NCBI RefSeq assembly: GCF_900103835.1
Contig: NZ_FNID01000005.1
Span: 39,866-103,865, forward strand
DNA length: 64,000 nt
Direction of reading: 5' to 3'
Source of the DNA: Acetanaerobacterium elongatum
Lineage (GTDB): Bacteria > Bacillota > Clostridia > Oscillospirales > Ruminococcaceae
Part shown: positions 1-8,404 of the stretch, piece by piece
How the letters are laid out: the number at the start of each line of letters is the position of its first letter
Numbering within the stretch: position 1 is the stretch's first letter
The notes under the pieces: model-generated
The model's input: only the letters and a program-made list of their open reading frames with translations
What the model was told of the DNA's origin: nothing
Database searches by the model: none
Position numbers and translations under genes: made by a program

Positions 1-1146
1 GGTGTCGGCGTCGTAGGATTGAACCGCGTTAAATTTGTCTCCGTCTTTGGTGGCAGGAAAGTAAAGGTTTGTATAGCCAAGTGCATTCTCAACCGTAAAG
101 CCATATTCTTTGGCATGATCGGCAACCGCAGACTGCACTACCGAGCTGCTCTGCTCATCCGCAACGCAGGTGACCTGCACCTGTCGCGGATATTGGCTGT
201 GAAGGATATCCTCCTCGCCGATATACAGGCTTACGGTGGACGAAAGTGTAACCAATACGCTGGTAGCAAGGATACAGATGCTGGCAAGCCCTGCGGCGTT
301 TTGCTTCATGCGGTAGATCATGCCGGATACCGAAATGAAATTGCGCGGCTGATAATAGTACGACCGGTTTTTGCGCAGCAGCTTAAGGAACACGATGCTG
401 CCGGCGGTAAACAGGCAGTAGGTGCCGATGATAACCAGCAGCACCGCGGGAAGAAATACTACCAGTGCCTGCGAGGGTGCCTGGACTGTCCACGAGAGGA
501 CATAGCCGCCGCCCAAGGCAAGCGCCCCGAACAGGGTAAGCAGCCAGTGAGATTTCGGCTCACGTTCGCCCTTTTTAGAGCTATGCAGCAGATCGATGGG
601 GTTGGTTCGTGCCACGCCGATAACGTCAAAAACCAGCACCACCGCAAAGCCCGCTCCGTATAGAATCAGCGTGGTTAGTACCGAGGAAAGCGGTATCTGG
701 AAGGTGAGCGCGGCGGGCACCCCGATAATCTTAAGCAGCAGTAAAAACAGCAGCTGGCTGAAAACCGCGCCGCCGACAATACCCAGCAGGATGCAAACAG
801 CCCCTGTAATCAGCACTTCCCAGAACATGACAATAGAAATGTGACGTTTCTCCATACCCAGGATGCTGTACAGGCCGAACTCTTTTTTCCGGCTTTTAAT
901 GATGAAGCTATTGATGTAAAAAAGGATAATGAGGGAAAAGAAGCCGCAGATGCCGGTGCTCATAACCAAAAGAGCACCCATCGTGCTTCCACCCTCCATT
1001 TTGCTTTCACCAACCATAATCGATACGGAGCTGAGTATATAAAACAGCGAGATGATCAGGGTTCCCGCAAGCAGATAGGGCAGATAGAGGCTTTTGTTCT
1101 TTTTGATATTGGTTACGGCAAGTCGGGAGTAGAAGAATCTATTCAC
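1..1146 (-). CDS. Bce/FtsX-type ABC transporter permease, 3' part beyond window
   Basis: Membrane permease of a peptide-antibiotic (bacitracin/lantibiotic type) detoxification ABC transporter. The first 382 residues are visible and the frame is open at the left edge. The GTG start at 1146 overlaps the stop of the ATPase gene by 8 nt (GTGAATAG), which indicates translational coupling. Hydrophobic segments lie near residues 21-42, 58-82, 105-130, 155-175, 202-220, 228-250 and 285-305. The RKKEFGLYSILGM stretch after the second segment is typical of FtsX-like permeases. After the seventh segment a non-membrane region begins (about residue 308), matching the large extracellular domain that BceB-type permeases place between TM7 and TM8. 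The cut falls inside that domain. Family is clear; the drug recognised is not. Confidence 0.88.
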   Translation of the reverse strand, partial: MNRFFYSRLAVTNIKKNKSLYLPYLLAGTLIISLFYILSSVSIMVGESKMEGGSTMGALLVMSTGICGFFSLIILFYINSFIIKSRKKEFGLYSILGMEKRHISIVMFWEVLITGAVCILLGIVGGAVFSQLLFLLLLKIIGVPAALTFQIPLSSVLTTLILYGAGFAVVLVFDVIGVARTNPIDLLHSSKKGEREPKSHWLLTLFGALALGGGYVLSWTVQAPSQALVVFLPAVLLVIIGTYCLFTAGSIVFLKLLRKNRSYYYQPRNFISVSGMIYRMKQNAAGLASICILATSVLVTLSSTVSLYIGEEDILHSQYPRQVQVTCVADEQSSSVVQSAVADHAKEYGFTVENALGYTNLYFPATKDGDKFNAVQSYDADT

Positions 1147-1906
1147 GGGAGATGCCCCCTGTCGAAAGCACGGTAAGGGTATCGGAGATACGCTGATACA
1201 TCTCCTCGTTGCTTAAAGTACCCTTGTAAAGCTGATGAATCACTATACCATCGCGAATAAACAGTACACGCCCCGCATGGCTGGCCGCGCGTGTGCTGTG
1301 GGTAACCATAAGAATGGTCTGCCCTTCCCTGTTGATGCTTTCAAACACATGCAGCAGACTGTCGGTGGCCTTGGAGTCCAGTGCGCCGGTGGGCTCGTCG
1401 GCCAGCACCAGCTTGGGGTTTGTGATCAGTGCGCGTGCAACCGCTGCACGCTGCTTCTGCCCACCTGAAACCTCATACGGGTATTTCTCCAGCAGTTCGG
1501 CAATATGCAGCCGCTCGGCAATAGGCACCAGCAGCTTGATCATGTCCTCGTAACGCTTGTTGGAGAGTACCAGCGGCAGCAGGATATTATCCTTGAGTGA
1601 AAAGGTATCAAGCAGGTTAAAATCCTGAAATACAAAGCCAAGGTTATTGCGGCGGTAGGTTGACATCTGGCTGTCGGGGATTTGAGCGGTGCTTTTACCG
1701 TCTAAAAGAACCTCGCCGCTGGTGGGTTTGTCCAGCGCTGCCAAGATGTTGAGCAGCGTGGTTTTGCCTGAGCCGGACTCGCCCATGATGGCCACATACT
1801 CACCCCGCTCGACTGTAAAATTCACATCGCAAAGGGCTTGCACCTGATTCCCGCCAAAGCGGGTGGTGTATATCTTTTTTAAGTTGCGTACCTGAAGAAG
1901 TGACAT
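1139..1906 (-). CDS. Bce-type ABC transporter ATP-binding protein
   Basis: Nucleotide-binding subunit (255 aa) that powers the adjacent permease. Walker A GESGSGKTT is at residues 42-50, the Q-loop at FQDFNLL (about 93-99), the signature SGGQ at 147-150 and Walker B LVLADEP at 166-172, so all catalytic elements are present. The open frame extends about 66 codons further upstream, but that extension runs through hairpins of the leader and has no family similarity. ATG 1906 has AAAGGA upstream and gives the usual LolD/BceA-like start. It is last but one in the gene order regulator, kinase, ATPase, permease, the standard Bce module layout. Physical and regulatory coupling of kinase and transporter is established for this family. 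Confidence 0.92.
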   Translation of the reverse strand: MSLLQVRNLKKIYTTRFGGNQVQALCDVNFTVERGEYVAIMGESGSGKTTLLNILAALDKPTSGEVLLDGKSTAQIPDSQMSTYRRNNLGFVFQDFNLLDTFSLKDNILLPLVLSNKRYEDMIKLLVPIAERLHIAELLEKYPYEVSGGQKQRAAVARALITNPKLVLADEPTGALDSKATDSLLHVFESINREGQTILMVTHSTRAASHAGRVLFIRDGIVIHQLYKGTLSNEEMYQRISDTLTVLSTGGISRE

Positions 1907-1920
1907 TCTTATGACATTCC

Positions 1921-2040
1921 TTTCCGGCGTTTGCGCCGGAAAGACACAAAACGCCATGAAAAATTGCGGTGCGGCTTTGCCGCAGGAGGAGTTTTGCTCC
2001 GACAGCAATTTTCCCGTGGTTTGAAAATTTGTTTTCAAAC
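1921..2040 (-). promoter_or_regulatory. Structured leader of the ABC ATPase-permease transcript
   Basis: Three consecutive RNA structures can form in the transcript. A 9-bp hairpin is at 2019-2040 (GTTTGAAAA/TTTTCAAAC). A three-way junction at 1960-2012 is closed by AAAATTGC/GCAATTTT, with inner arms at 1971-1983 (GCGGC/GCCGC) and 1988-2000 (GGAG/CTCC). A hairpin at 1921-1942 (TTTCCGGCG/CGCCGGAAA) has an arm that includes the first bases of the ribosome site AAAGGA. The base pairing is read directly. A regulatory role, for example SD sequestration or attenuation, is inference. A dispersed palindromic repeat is the main alternative. Confidence 0.5.
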
Positions 2041-2094
2041 TTTGACCTTCTATGAAATTAAGCGGGATAAGCCCCAAAACACGAGGCATCTTCC

Positions 2095-2112
2095 TTACAA
2101 TCAATATTGTAA
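2095..2112 (-). promoter_or_regulatory. Inverted repeat, candidate regulator site for the transporter genes
   Basis: TTACAAT-CAAT-ATTGTAA is a perfect 7+4+7 dyad just downstream of the kinase terminator and about 190 nt upstream of the ATPase start. Bce-type regulators bind inverted repeats upstream of their transporter genes, and the half-site TTACA/TGTAA resembles published BceR-like sites, although the spacing here differs. The assignment to the regulator at 3315-4019 is inferred from position. Confidence 0.45.
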
Positions 2113-2113
2113 T

Positions 2114-2157
2114 AAAAAAAGAAATGCCCCGCTATTTATCCGGCTTACATTTCTTTT
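2114..2157 (-). terminator. Intrinsic terminator after the Bce-type kinase gene
   Basis: On the minus strand AAAAGAAATG (2148-2157) pairs with CATTTCTTTT (2117-2126), followed by a run of T. It separates the regulator-kinase transcript from the ATPase-permease transcript, as in many Bce modules that have two promoters. Confidence 0.65.
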
Positions 2158-2187
2158 GTTTAATCTTACGTTTTGGTAAGGTAATAC

Positions 2188-3192
2188 TTATTCCACATCG
2201 AAGGCCTCACGAGAAAGCCCCAGCGTAACCACCGTGCCCTTGCCCAGCACCGACTGCACGCTGATGGTGTGGCCCAGCATTGTAAGCGCCTGCTTGCACA
2301 GGGTAAGCCCTACACCGGTGGAGCGCTTATCCAGCCTGCCGTTATAGCCGGTATAGCCCCATTCAAAGATAAGCGGCAGGTCCTCCGGCCGAATGCCAAT
2401 GCCCGTATCCTCGATTACCAGTGTGTCGGGGGTATCGGGTGAGGGGTAGATGGATACCGTACCCTCCGGTGTGTACTTCACCGCGTTGGTGAGCAGCTGC
2501 TCGATAACGAAAACCAGCCACTTCTCATCGGTTAGCACCACCATTTGTGTGGGCACTACCCTGACGCTGAGCTTTTTATAGATAAACAGCGACGAAACCT
2601 TTTTAAGCGCCTGCTTTACAATACTGTCAAGCGGATACCGCTGCAGCAGCAGGTCGCCTGTATTCGTGCCAAGCCGCTGATAATGCAGCACCATCTCTAC
2701 ATACTGCTCTACCCTGAAAAGCTCCTGCTCCAAGGCGCGAGTATCAAGCACCGGCTCACCAAGCAGCAGCCGCATGGCAGCGATGGGTGTTTTAATCTGG
2801 TGCGACCAGAGGGTGTAATACCGTTTGGTGTCCTGCGCGTCCTTGCGCGCTTTCTCCTCGTTTTGCAGGCAGCGTGCCTCCTGTAGCCTGAGAGACTCCT
2901 GATAGCAGCGTTCAATCAGGCCGGTGGGCTCCGGCAGCTCGCCAAGATAACGGTTTGCGTGCTGTTTTAACGAAAGCAGCAGTTTGACGCGTTTGCGGTA
3001 TGACCGGTAACTCAGGGTGCAGAACAGCACTGCAGCCGAGAATACAATAATAGAGGTATATACCGCGGGCCCCCATGGCAACCCGTAGAGACTATATACC
3101 AGATAGAGTGCGCCCATTAAAACTAAGGTGAGCAGCAGCACCTTCCAGTGTGCCTTTAGATAACCGACAAACAGCCTGATTTTGCCTGCCAT
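2188..3192 (-). CDS. Bce-type intramembrane-sensing histidine kinase
   Basis: Sensor kinase (334 aa) with two membrane helices (about 16-36 and 43-62) separated by only a few residues, so it has no extracellular sensor domain. This is the intramembrane-sensing kinase type that relies on its partner ABC transporter for stimulus detection. The phospho-acceptor is H131 in WSHQIKTPIAA. The N-box (LLTNAVKYTPEG), the G1 box (DTGIGI) and a late GVGLTLCKQ stretch show an intact ATPase domain. ATG 3192 was chosen over an upstream in-frame start because GGAGGT lies 4 nt before it. A hairpin (CGCCG/GCGGCG) sits just upstream of the SD. Downstream is a terminator at 2114-2157. Confidence 0.9.
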   Translation of the reverse strand: MAGKIRLFVGYLKAHWKVLLLTLVLMGALYLVYSLYGLPWGPAVYTSIIVFSAAVLFCTLSYRSYRKRVKLLLSLKQHANRYLGELPEPTGLIERCYQESLRLQEARCLQNEEKARKDAQDTKRYYTLWSHQIKTPIAAMRLLLGEPVLDTRALEQELFRVEQYVEMVLHYQRLGTNTGDLLLQRYPLDSIVKQALKKVSSLFIYKKLSVRVVPTQMVVLTDEKWLVFVIEQLLTNAVKYTPEGTVSIYPSPDTPDTLVIEDTGIGIRPEDLPLIFEWGYTGYNGRLDKRSTGVGLTLCKQALTMLGHTISVQSVLGKGTVVTLGLSREAFDVE

Positions 3193-3314
3193 TTTACCTC
3201 CATCTCGCCGTTTTGCGGCGACACAAATAGTAGATAAGGGCACATGCCGCATAGCGGATGCCGGCCATACCTTCTGGCCGGCAAGTGCCTTTTTTCAAGC
3301 GTAAAAGACCTTTG

Positions 3315-4019
3315 CTACCGCCCCGCTTCAATCGTTAATTCGTCAGGCGCCTTTGCCTGATACCCAATACCCTTTTGGGTGACGATGAAATCGTGAAGGC
3401 CGATACCCTCCAGCCTTTTGCGCAGACGCGCAATGTTCACCGAAAGGGTGTTTTCATCCACAAAGCTTTCCGATTCCCACAGCTTGGTCATAATGACGTC
3501 GCGGTTTACCGTATTGCCCCTGCCCTCGATGAGCAGCTGCATAATCTTCAGCTCGTTCTTGGTAAGCTCCAGCCGTTCTTCCCCATAGGAAACCATAGAA
3601 TTACTCAGGTTTAAGGTTACGCCGTTATACCGCAGCACGTTCATCTCCGCCCCAAAGCTGTAGGTGCGGCGCAGGATGGCCTGAATTTTTGCCAGCACCA
3701 CCTCAAGGTTAAATGGCTTAGCCACAAAATCATCCGCACCCAGATTGATAGACATCACAAGGTTCATATCGTCGCCCGAGGAGGAGATAAAGAGGATAGG
3801 CGTTTGGCTGCATTTTCTGATTTCGGTGCACCAGTAGTACCCGTTATAGAAGGGCAGCGAAACATCCATCAGCACAAGGTCGGGCTGGCACTGCTCAAAC
3901 TGCTCCAGAACACTGTTAAAGTCAAAAACTGTGCACACCTGATAGCCCCATCGCTTTAAGTGCCGCTCCAACACCTCGGTGATGGTAGCATCGTCTTCTA
4001 CAATCATGATCTTGTACAT
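3315..4019 (-). CDS. OmpR-family response regulator of the Bce-type module
   Basis: Two-domain response regulator (234 aa). The receiver domain spans about residues 1-115 with acidic pocket E8-D9-D10, phospho-acceptor D52 (LVLMDVSLP) and K101 (AKPF). The winged-helix domain covers about 130-225 (LTKNELKIMQLL ... VNIARLRKRL ... GIGYQ). The ATG at 4019 gives the canonical MYKIMIVEDD start; the longer frame upstream lacks family similarity. It is the first gene of the kinase-containing transcript. Its likely targets are its own promoter region (TGACA-ATA-TGTAA at 4148-4160, AACCCT-AA-AGGGTT at 4111-4124) and the dyad at 2095-2112; this is inferred. Confidence 0.9.
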   Translation of the reverse strand: MYKIMIVEDDATITEVLERHLKRWGYQVCTVFDFNSVLEQFEQCQPDLVLMDVSLPFYNGYYWCTEIRKCSQTPILFISSSGDDMNLVMSINLGADDFVAKPFNLEVVLAKIQAILRRTYSFGAEMNVLRYNGVTLNLSNSMVSYGEERLELTKNELKIMQLLIEGRGNTVNRDVIMTKLWESESFVDENTLSVNIARLRKRLEGIGLHDFIVTQKGIGYQAKAPDELTIEAGR

Positions 4020-4276
4020 TCTTGCACCGCCCTTTTGCGCATCAATATTTGAAAAGCTCGTACCTATATCAATAAAACGCGATATCCGGCTCAATCACTT
4101 CAAACCAACCAACCCTAAAGGGTTAAGATTGTATACAAACCAGCCTATGACAATATGTAATATGTTAAGAATATAACATAGAAATATTTACTTGTAAATC
4201 GGCCCCGGAAACACATTCCCGAGTTTATGAACATAGTATTGAATAGGCTGCAAACTTCATAAAGGAGTGTGAGAAC

Positions 4277-5500
4277 ATGACCGAAGACACCCCATTGGTG
4301 AGCATAGTAGTGCTTGCTTACAACCATCTGGATTACACGCGCGAGTGCATCGAAAGCATCTACCGCTATACCTCACATCTGAGCTTTGAACTGATTACCA
4401 TCAACAACGGCTCGAGCGACGGCACCGAGGAGTATTTTAACAGCCTGCCGGATACCATCAAAATCAGCTTTCCGGAGAATATCGGGGTGTGCAGGGCCAT
4501 CAATCACGGCTTTCGCATCGCGCGCGGAAAGTATACCATGAACGTAAGTAATGATATTGTAGCGATGCCGCACTGGCTGGATAATCTGCTCATCTGTATG
4601 GAGAGTGACCCCAAAATCGGCATGGCGGTGCCGGTGTGCGACGCCTCATGCAACTACCAGCAGATGGTTCTCCCCTACCGGACAATGGAGGAGCTTAAGG
4701 AGAAGGCCGCGGTTTATAACGTCAGCAACCCCGCGCTGTGGGAGGAGCGGTTAAAGCTAAGCACCTATGCGGGCATCTACCGCACCGAGCTGCAGAAGGC
4801 GCTGGGCGGCTTTGACGAGGACTTTAACCCCGGCTGTTACGACGACGACGCCATCTGCTTTTCCATCCGCCGCATGGGCTATAAGGTGATCTTCGCCAAG
4901 GACTGCTTTGTGCACCACTACGGCGCGCACACCTTTACCGCGGAATATGACAAGGATAAGGGCCTTGCCATACGCAACAAGCTGCTGTTCATGCGCAAGT
5001 TTGCCGCCGAGCCCTATGTAGCAGGGCTGATTGATTATAACATCATCGACCTTGTGCGGTACAGCGGCGGGGATAGTATCAGTATCCTTGGCTTAGGCAG
5101 CTCTTACGGCACTACGCCGCTGCAGCTGAAGAACACCTGCAAAAGCAAGGGCAGCAGGAATATCGGCTTGTACTACCTTACTCAGGATGCGCACACCATG
5201 ACCGATTTAAAAACTGTATGCGACGATTGCGCCTTCGCCCCCCTGGAGGAGGCCCCGGAGCTCTTCGGCGGCAGGGCATACGATTATATTATTGTGGAGG
5301 CTGACTCCCGCCAGCTGCAAAACCGTTCTGAGCTGTTCTCGGCTTTGTACGCAATGCTAAAAGCGGGCGGGCAGCTGGTGTGTACCGCGGCAAGCCCACA
5401 GATTCTTTATGAAATCATGGGGTTATTCTATAACCTTGACGCACGGCTGGAAAACCAGCTGAACAACTTCTATTATCTATGTTTCACTACTCCGAAGTAA
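4277..5500 (+). CDS. Family 2 glycosyltransferase with C-terminal Rossmann-like domain
   Basis: A 407-aa protein. Residues about 5-230 form a GT-A glycosyltransferase: SIVVLAYNHLDYTRECI start, INNGSSDGTEEYF nucleotide-sugar loop, NIGVCRAINHGF, and an NDIVAMP stretch where the DXD-like metal motif is expected. FNPGCYDDDAICF carries the acidic catalytic region. Residues about 260-400 (ISILGLGSSYGTTPLQL ... YDYIIVEAD ... MLKAGGQLV) read like a degenerate Rossmann or methyltransferase-like domain. No signal peptide or membrane segment is visible. SD AAGGAG precedes ATG 4277. It stands alone between the Bce module and ackA, so the acceptor cannot be inferred. Confidence 0.85.
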   Translation: MTEDTPLVSIVVLAYNHLDYTRECIESIYRYTSHLSFELITINNGSSDGTEEYFNSLPDTIKISFPENIGVCRAINHGFRIARGKYTMNVSNDIVAMPHWLDNLLICMESDPKIGMAVPVCDASCNYQQMVLPYRTMEELKEKAAVYNVSNPALWEERLKLSTYAGIYRTELQKALGGFDEDFNPGCYDDDAICFSIRRMGYKVIFAKDCFVHHYGAHTFTAEYDKDKGLAIRNKLLFMRKFAAEPYVAGLIDYNIIDLVRYSGGDSISILGLGSSYGTTPLQLKNTCKSKGSRNIGLYYLTQDAHTMTDLKTVCDDCAFAPLEEAPELFGGRAYDYIIVEADSRQLQNRSELFSALYAMLKAGGQLVCTAASPQILYEIMGLFYNLDARLENQLNNFYYLCFTTPK

Positions 5501-5550
5501 TCAAGCGCTGCAGATAATTTTCTGCAGTCGCAGCACAATCTTTAAAGCAT

Positions 5551-5586
5551 AAAAAAGCTGCCGTACCTTTTGGATACGACAGCTTT
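5551..5586 (-). terminator. Terminator of ackA, also positioned for the glycosyltransferase gene
   Basis: AAAGCTG-C-CGTA pairs with TACG-A-CAGCTTT around a short loop. On the minus strand the stem is followed by six T. It lies between two convergent genes, so it may act for both. Confidence 0.75.
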
Positions 5587-5599
5587 ACTGATATGATTA

Positions 5600-6808
5600 T
5601 TACTTCTTCAGGCGGTTCACAATCTCTACGGTATCGCGGGCGATGGTGAGCTCCTCGTTGGTGGGCACAATCCAGGTGCGAACCTTTGCGCCCTCGGCAC
5701 TGATATCGTGCTCCTTGCCGTTGAACTCGATGTTCTTGTTCTCGTCAATCTTAATGCCGAAGAATTCCATGTTCTCGCAAACCTCGCGGCGCAGGTCAAC
5801 AGAGTTCTCCCCGATACCGCCGGTGAATACCACGGCATCCAAACCACCCATGGCGGCGGTATAAGCGCCGATAAACTTCTTAATCTGGTAACGAAGCATG
5901 GTACCGGCAAGCTTTGCGCGGCGGTTGCCTTCGTTTGCGGCCTTGCGCAGGTCGCGGTCATCACTGGTAATACCGGAGATACCGAGGTAGCCGCACTTCT
6001 TGTTTAAGAACTCGCTGAGCTCTTTGCCGGCAATGCCTTCCTTCTCGGAGATAAAGGCTACCACCGACGGATCAATTCCGCCGGAACGGGTGCCCATCAG
6101 CACACCGTCAAGAGGCGTGAAGCCCATGCTGGTATCTACCGAGCGACCACCGTCTACCGCGGTAACGGACGAGCCGTTGCCGATGTGGCAGGTTACAATC
6201 TTAAGCTCCTCAGGCTTCTTATTTAAAAGCTTTGCCAAGCGCTGGCTTACATAGCGGTGGGATGTACCGTGGAAGCCATAGCGGCGGATGTGGTCGTTCT
6301 CGTAGTACTCATAGGGAATGGCAAACATAAATGCCTTTTCGGGCATGGTGGAATGGAATGCGGTATCGAATACCACCACCTGGGGAACATCCTTGCTTAA
6401 AACCTTCTGGCAGGCACGGATGGCGAGCGCGTGCGCATAGTTGTGCAGCGGTGCAAGAGGCGCAATCTCTTCAATGGTGTCTACAACCTGATCGGTTACC
6501 AGCACCGATTCGGTAAAACGGTCAGCACCCTGTACGATACGGTGGCCAACCGCCGAAACCTCATTCATGTCTTCAATAACCTTGCCCTCGCCGGAGGTTA
6601 ATACCTCTTTCAGCTTCATAAACGCTTCTGCGTGGGTGGGGAAATCAGCAGCCATCTCGATTACACGGCCGTCGAATGTCTTGTGTGTGATAAACCCGCC
6701 GATGCCGATCTTCTCGCAATTTCCTTTGGCAATAACCTTTTCCGTCTCCATATCAATCAACTGATACTTCAAAGACGAGCTTCCTGCATTAATAACCAGA
6801 ACCTTCAT
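5600..6808 (-). CDS. ackA: Acetate kinase
   Basis: Converts acetyl phosphate and ADP to acetate and ATP in the fermentative energy pathway. The 402-aa length is standard. Visible family motifs are NAGSSSLK at residues 7-14, GHRIVQGA, the DTAFHSTMP catalytic Asp region, YGFHGTSHRYV with the catalytic His, HIGNGSSVTAV, and the C-terminal VPTNEELTIA with the metal-binding Glu. ATG 6808 follows GGAGGAG. No phosphotransacetylase gene is adjacent. The neighbour on the other strand, tmcAL, also uses acetate. Transcription probably starts at the promoter at 6981-7009, which is followed by a terminator-like hairpin at 6941-6959. Confidence 0.97.
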   Translation of the reverse strand: MKVLVINAGSSSLKYQLIDMETEKVIAKGNCEKIGIGGFITHKTFDGRVIEMAADFPTHAEAFMKLKEVLTSGEGKVIEDMNEVSAVGHRIVQGADRFTESVLVTDQVVDTIEEIAPLAPLHNYAHALAIRACQKVLSKDVPQVVVFDTAFHSTMPEKAFMFAIPYEYYENDHIRRYGFHGTSHRYVSQRLAKLLNKKPEELKIVTCHIGNGSSVTAVDGGRSVDTSMGFTPLDGVLMGTRSGGIDPSVVAFISEKEGIAGKELSEFLNKKCGYLGISGITSDDRDLRKAANEGNRRAKLAGTMLRYQIKKFIGAYTAAMGGLDAVVFTGGIGENSVDLRREVCENMEFFGIKIDENKNIEFNGKEHDISAEGAKVRTWIVPTNEELTIARDTVEIVNRLKK

Positions 6809-6940
6809 TGAATGTGCTCCTCCCATATCTTCCTGCAGAGTAGTATTAGTGCTTCTAATAAGGAATTATGTCATTCCTTTGGATGATCAATTATCATGAA
6901 AGTCAGATTAAATAATCCTTCCATAATACCGGTAAACATG

Positions 6941-6959
6941 AAAAAAAGCCCGCAGGCTT
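6941..6959 (-). terminator. Terminator-like hairpin in the ackA leader
   Basis: AAGCC-TGCG-GGCTT followed by seven T on the minus strand. It lies only about 30 nt after the predicted ackA transcription start, so it could act as an attenuator or release a very short RNA. The 5-bp stem is weak, so function is uncertain. Confidence 0.45.
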
Positions 6960-6985
6960 GACATGAAACCACCAAACTATATATT
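6958..6985 (+). promoter_or_regulatory. Predicted promoter for tmcAL
   Basis: TTGACA at 6958-6963 with TATATT at 6980-6985 (16-nt spacer). Alternative -10 boxes exist 2 nt either side in the same AT run. It faces right toward tmcAL and shares its -10 bases with the opposed ackA promoter. Confidence 0.55.
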
Positions 6986-7009
6986 ATTACATCAAAGGTG
7001 AAATTTCAA
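6981..7009 (-). promoter_or_regulatory. Predicted promoter for ackA
   Basis: On the minus strand TTGAAA (7004-7009), a 17-nt spacer and TAATAT (6981-6986) form a near-consensus sigma-A promoter. The predicted start at about 6974 gives a leader of roughly 165 nt before the ackA ATG. Confidence 0.6.
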
Positions 7010-7135
7010 GTAAGAATTAAACTTTCGCAGATTTTTTCACAATTTATGCTTTAAAAATCCATATCGTCGTAATGAAATGTATGAATTTCCTTATGATGGC
7101 CATAAAACATATTAAGAGAGGATATGCGTCTTACA

Positions 7136-8329
7136 ATGACCATAGCCGGAATCATCGCCGAATATAACCCCTTTCACAACGGCCACGCGTATCAGATAGC
7201 CAAAACCCGTGCGCTCGGCGCCACCCATGTGGCGGTGTGCATGAGCGGAGACTTCACCCAGCGCGGGGAGTGTGCCGTTATTGAAAAACATGCGCGTGTA
7301 AAGGCCGCACTGCTTGGCGGTGCAGACCTTATAGTGGAGCTGCCGCTGCCCTATGCCGTTTCGTCTGCCGAGCGGTTTGCCTTCGGCGGGGTTTCGGTTT
7401 TAAACGCCCTCGGCTGTGTGGACATACTCTCGTTCGGCAGCGAAAGCGGGGATATTTCCGCGCTAAAACGAGTGGTTGAGGCGCTGGAGAATTCGCAGTT
7501 TGCACCTCTATTACAGAAGCAGCTGGATAAAGGGCTGGTTTTTCCCAAGGCACGGCAACTGGCGCTTACCGAATTGCTGGGCGAGGATGCGCTTGTACTC
7601 TCGCACCCAAACAACACCCTTGGTGTGGAATACATCAAATGGCTTGAGCGTCTGAACAGCCGGATACAGCCGGTGACCGTTCCCCGGAAGGGCGTTTCGC
7701 ATGGAAGCCCTCAAGCAAGCGGAGCGTATGCCTCGGCCTCGCTGATAAGGCGGCATATGCTTTCAGGGAAGGAAGACTGGCGGTGCTTTGCTCCCGCGCA
7801 GGCCGAGGAAATCTATCGTGCCGAGATTTTAAACAAGAAAGCGCCCTGTACCCTTGAATACATGGAGCGTGCTATACTGGCAAAGCTGCGCAGCATTGCA
7901 AGCGAAGCGTTTACCGCCTTCCCCGATGTAACCGAGGGGCTGGAGGGGCGTATCTATAAAGCGGCGCGCACCGCCGTAAGCCTTGACGAGTTATACGGTT
8001 TGATAAAAACCAAGCGTTATACCCTTTCGCGGGTACGGCGCATGGTGCTGTGCACATTTTTGGGGATAGAGGCCTCTATGCAACTGCAGCCACCCCCCTA
8101 TATCCGCGTTTTGGGCTTTAATGCCCGCGGGGCTGAGATTCTGGCCAAGGCAAAGCAGACCTGCTCCTTGCCGGTTTCCACCAGTCTTTCTGACCTTGCA
8201 AGGGTAAACGAACCATGTAAAAAGCTGGCCATGGCCGAAGCTGCGGCTGTTGATATTTTTGCGCTCTGCTCACCCCAAAACCTTCCTTGCGGGCTTGACT
8301 TTACCATAAAGCCTGTCATAATAAAGTAG
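7136..8329 (+). CDS. tmcAL: tRNA(Met) cytidine acetate ligase TmcAL
   Basis: Uses ATP and acetate to make N4-acetylcytidine at the wobble position of elongator tRNA-Met (established for the B. subtilis YlbM/TmcAL family). The N terminus GIIAEYNPFHNGH contains the HXGH-like nucleotidyltransferase motif at about residues 11-17. MSGDFTQRGE, DLIVELPLP, FGSES and SHPNNTLGVEY follow in the expected order. About 397 aa, usual for the family. ATG 7136 gives the conserved N terminus; ATG 7124, four codons earlier, is closer to the AGAGAGG sequence, so the exact start is uncertain. Opposed to ackA, its substrate-linked neighbour. Confidence 0.93.
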   Translation: MTIAGIIAEYNPFHNGHAYQIAKTRALGATHVAVCMSGDFTQRGECAVIEKHARVKAALLGGADLIVELPLPYAVSSAERFAFGGVSVLNALGCVDILSFGSESGDISALKRVVEALENSQFAPLLQKQLDKGLVFPKARQLALTELLGEDALVLSHPNNTLGVEYIKWLERLNSRIQPVTVPRKGVSHGSPQASGAYASASLIRRHMLSGKEDWRCFAPAQAEEIYRAEILNKKAPCTLEYMERAILAKLRSIASEAFTAFPDVTEGLEGRIYKAARTAVSLDELYGLIKTKRYTLSRVRRMVLCTFLGIEASMQLQPPPYIRVLGFNARGAEILAKAKQTCSLPVSTSLSDLARVNEPCKKLAMAEAAAVDIFALCSPQNLPCGLDFTIKPVIIK

Positions 8330-8404
8330 GTACCCTCTGCGTTACGCGGGGATATTATTACAACAGCCGAAGCAGCAAAATGACGGCGGAATGGGAGAAT
8401 TAAT

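Larger units (their letters stand above)
6809..7135. other. Divergent ackA/tmcAL intergenic region
   Basis: 327 bases without a gene. It holds overlapping opposed promoters around 6958-7009 and a terminator-like hairpin at 6941-6959 oriented for the ackA transcript. The remainder (7010-7110) is AT-rich with no further feature recognised. Confidence 0.6.

Noticed and set aside
19..663. Long open frame on the plus strand
   Set aside because: It lies opposite the BceB-type permease, has no family similarity and low-complexity composition typical of an antisense frame.
6900..6956. 18-codon leader peptide in the ackA leader (minus strand)
   Set aside because: There is a short ATG frame through the hairpin, but no SD and no biased residue content, so it is likely chance.
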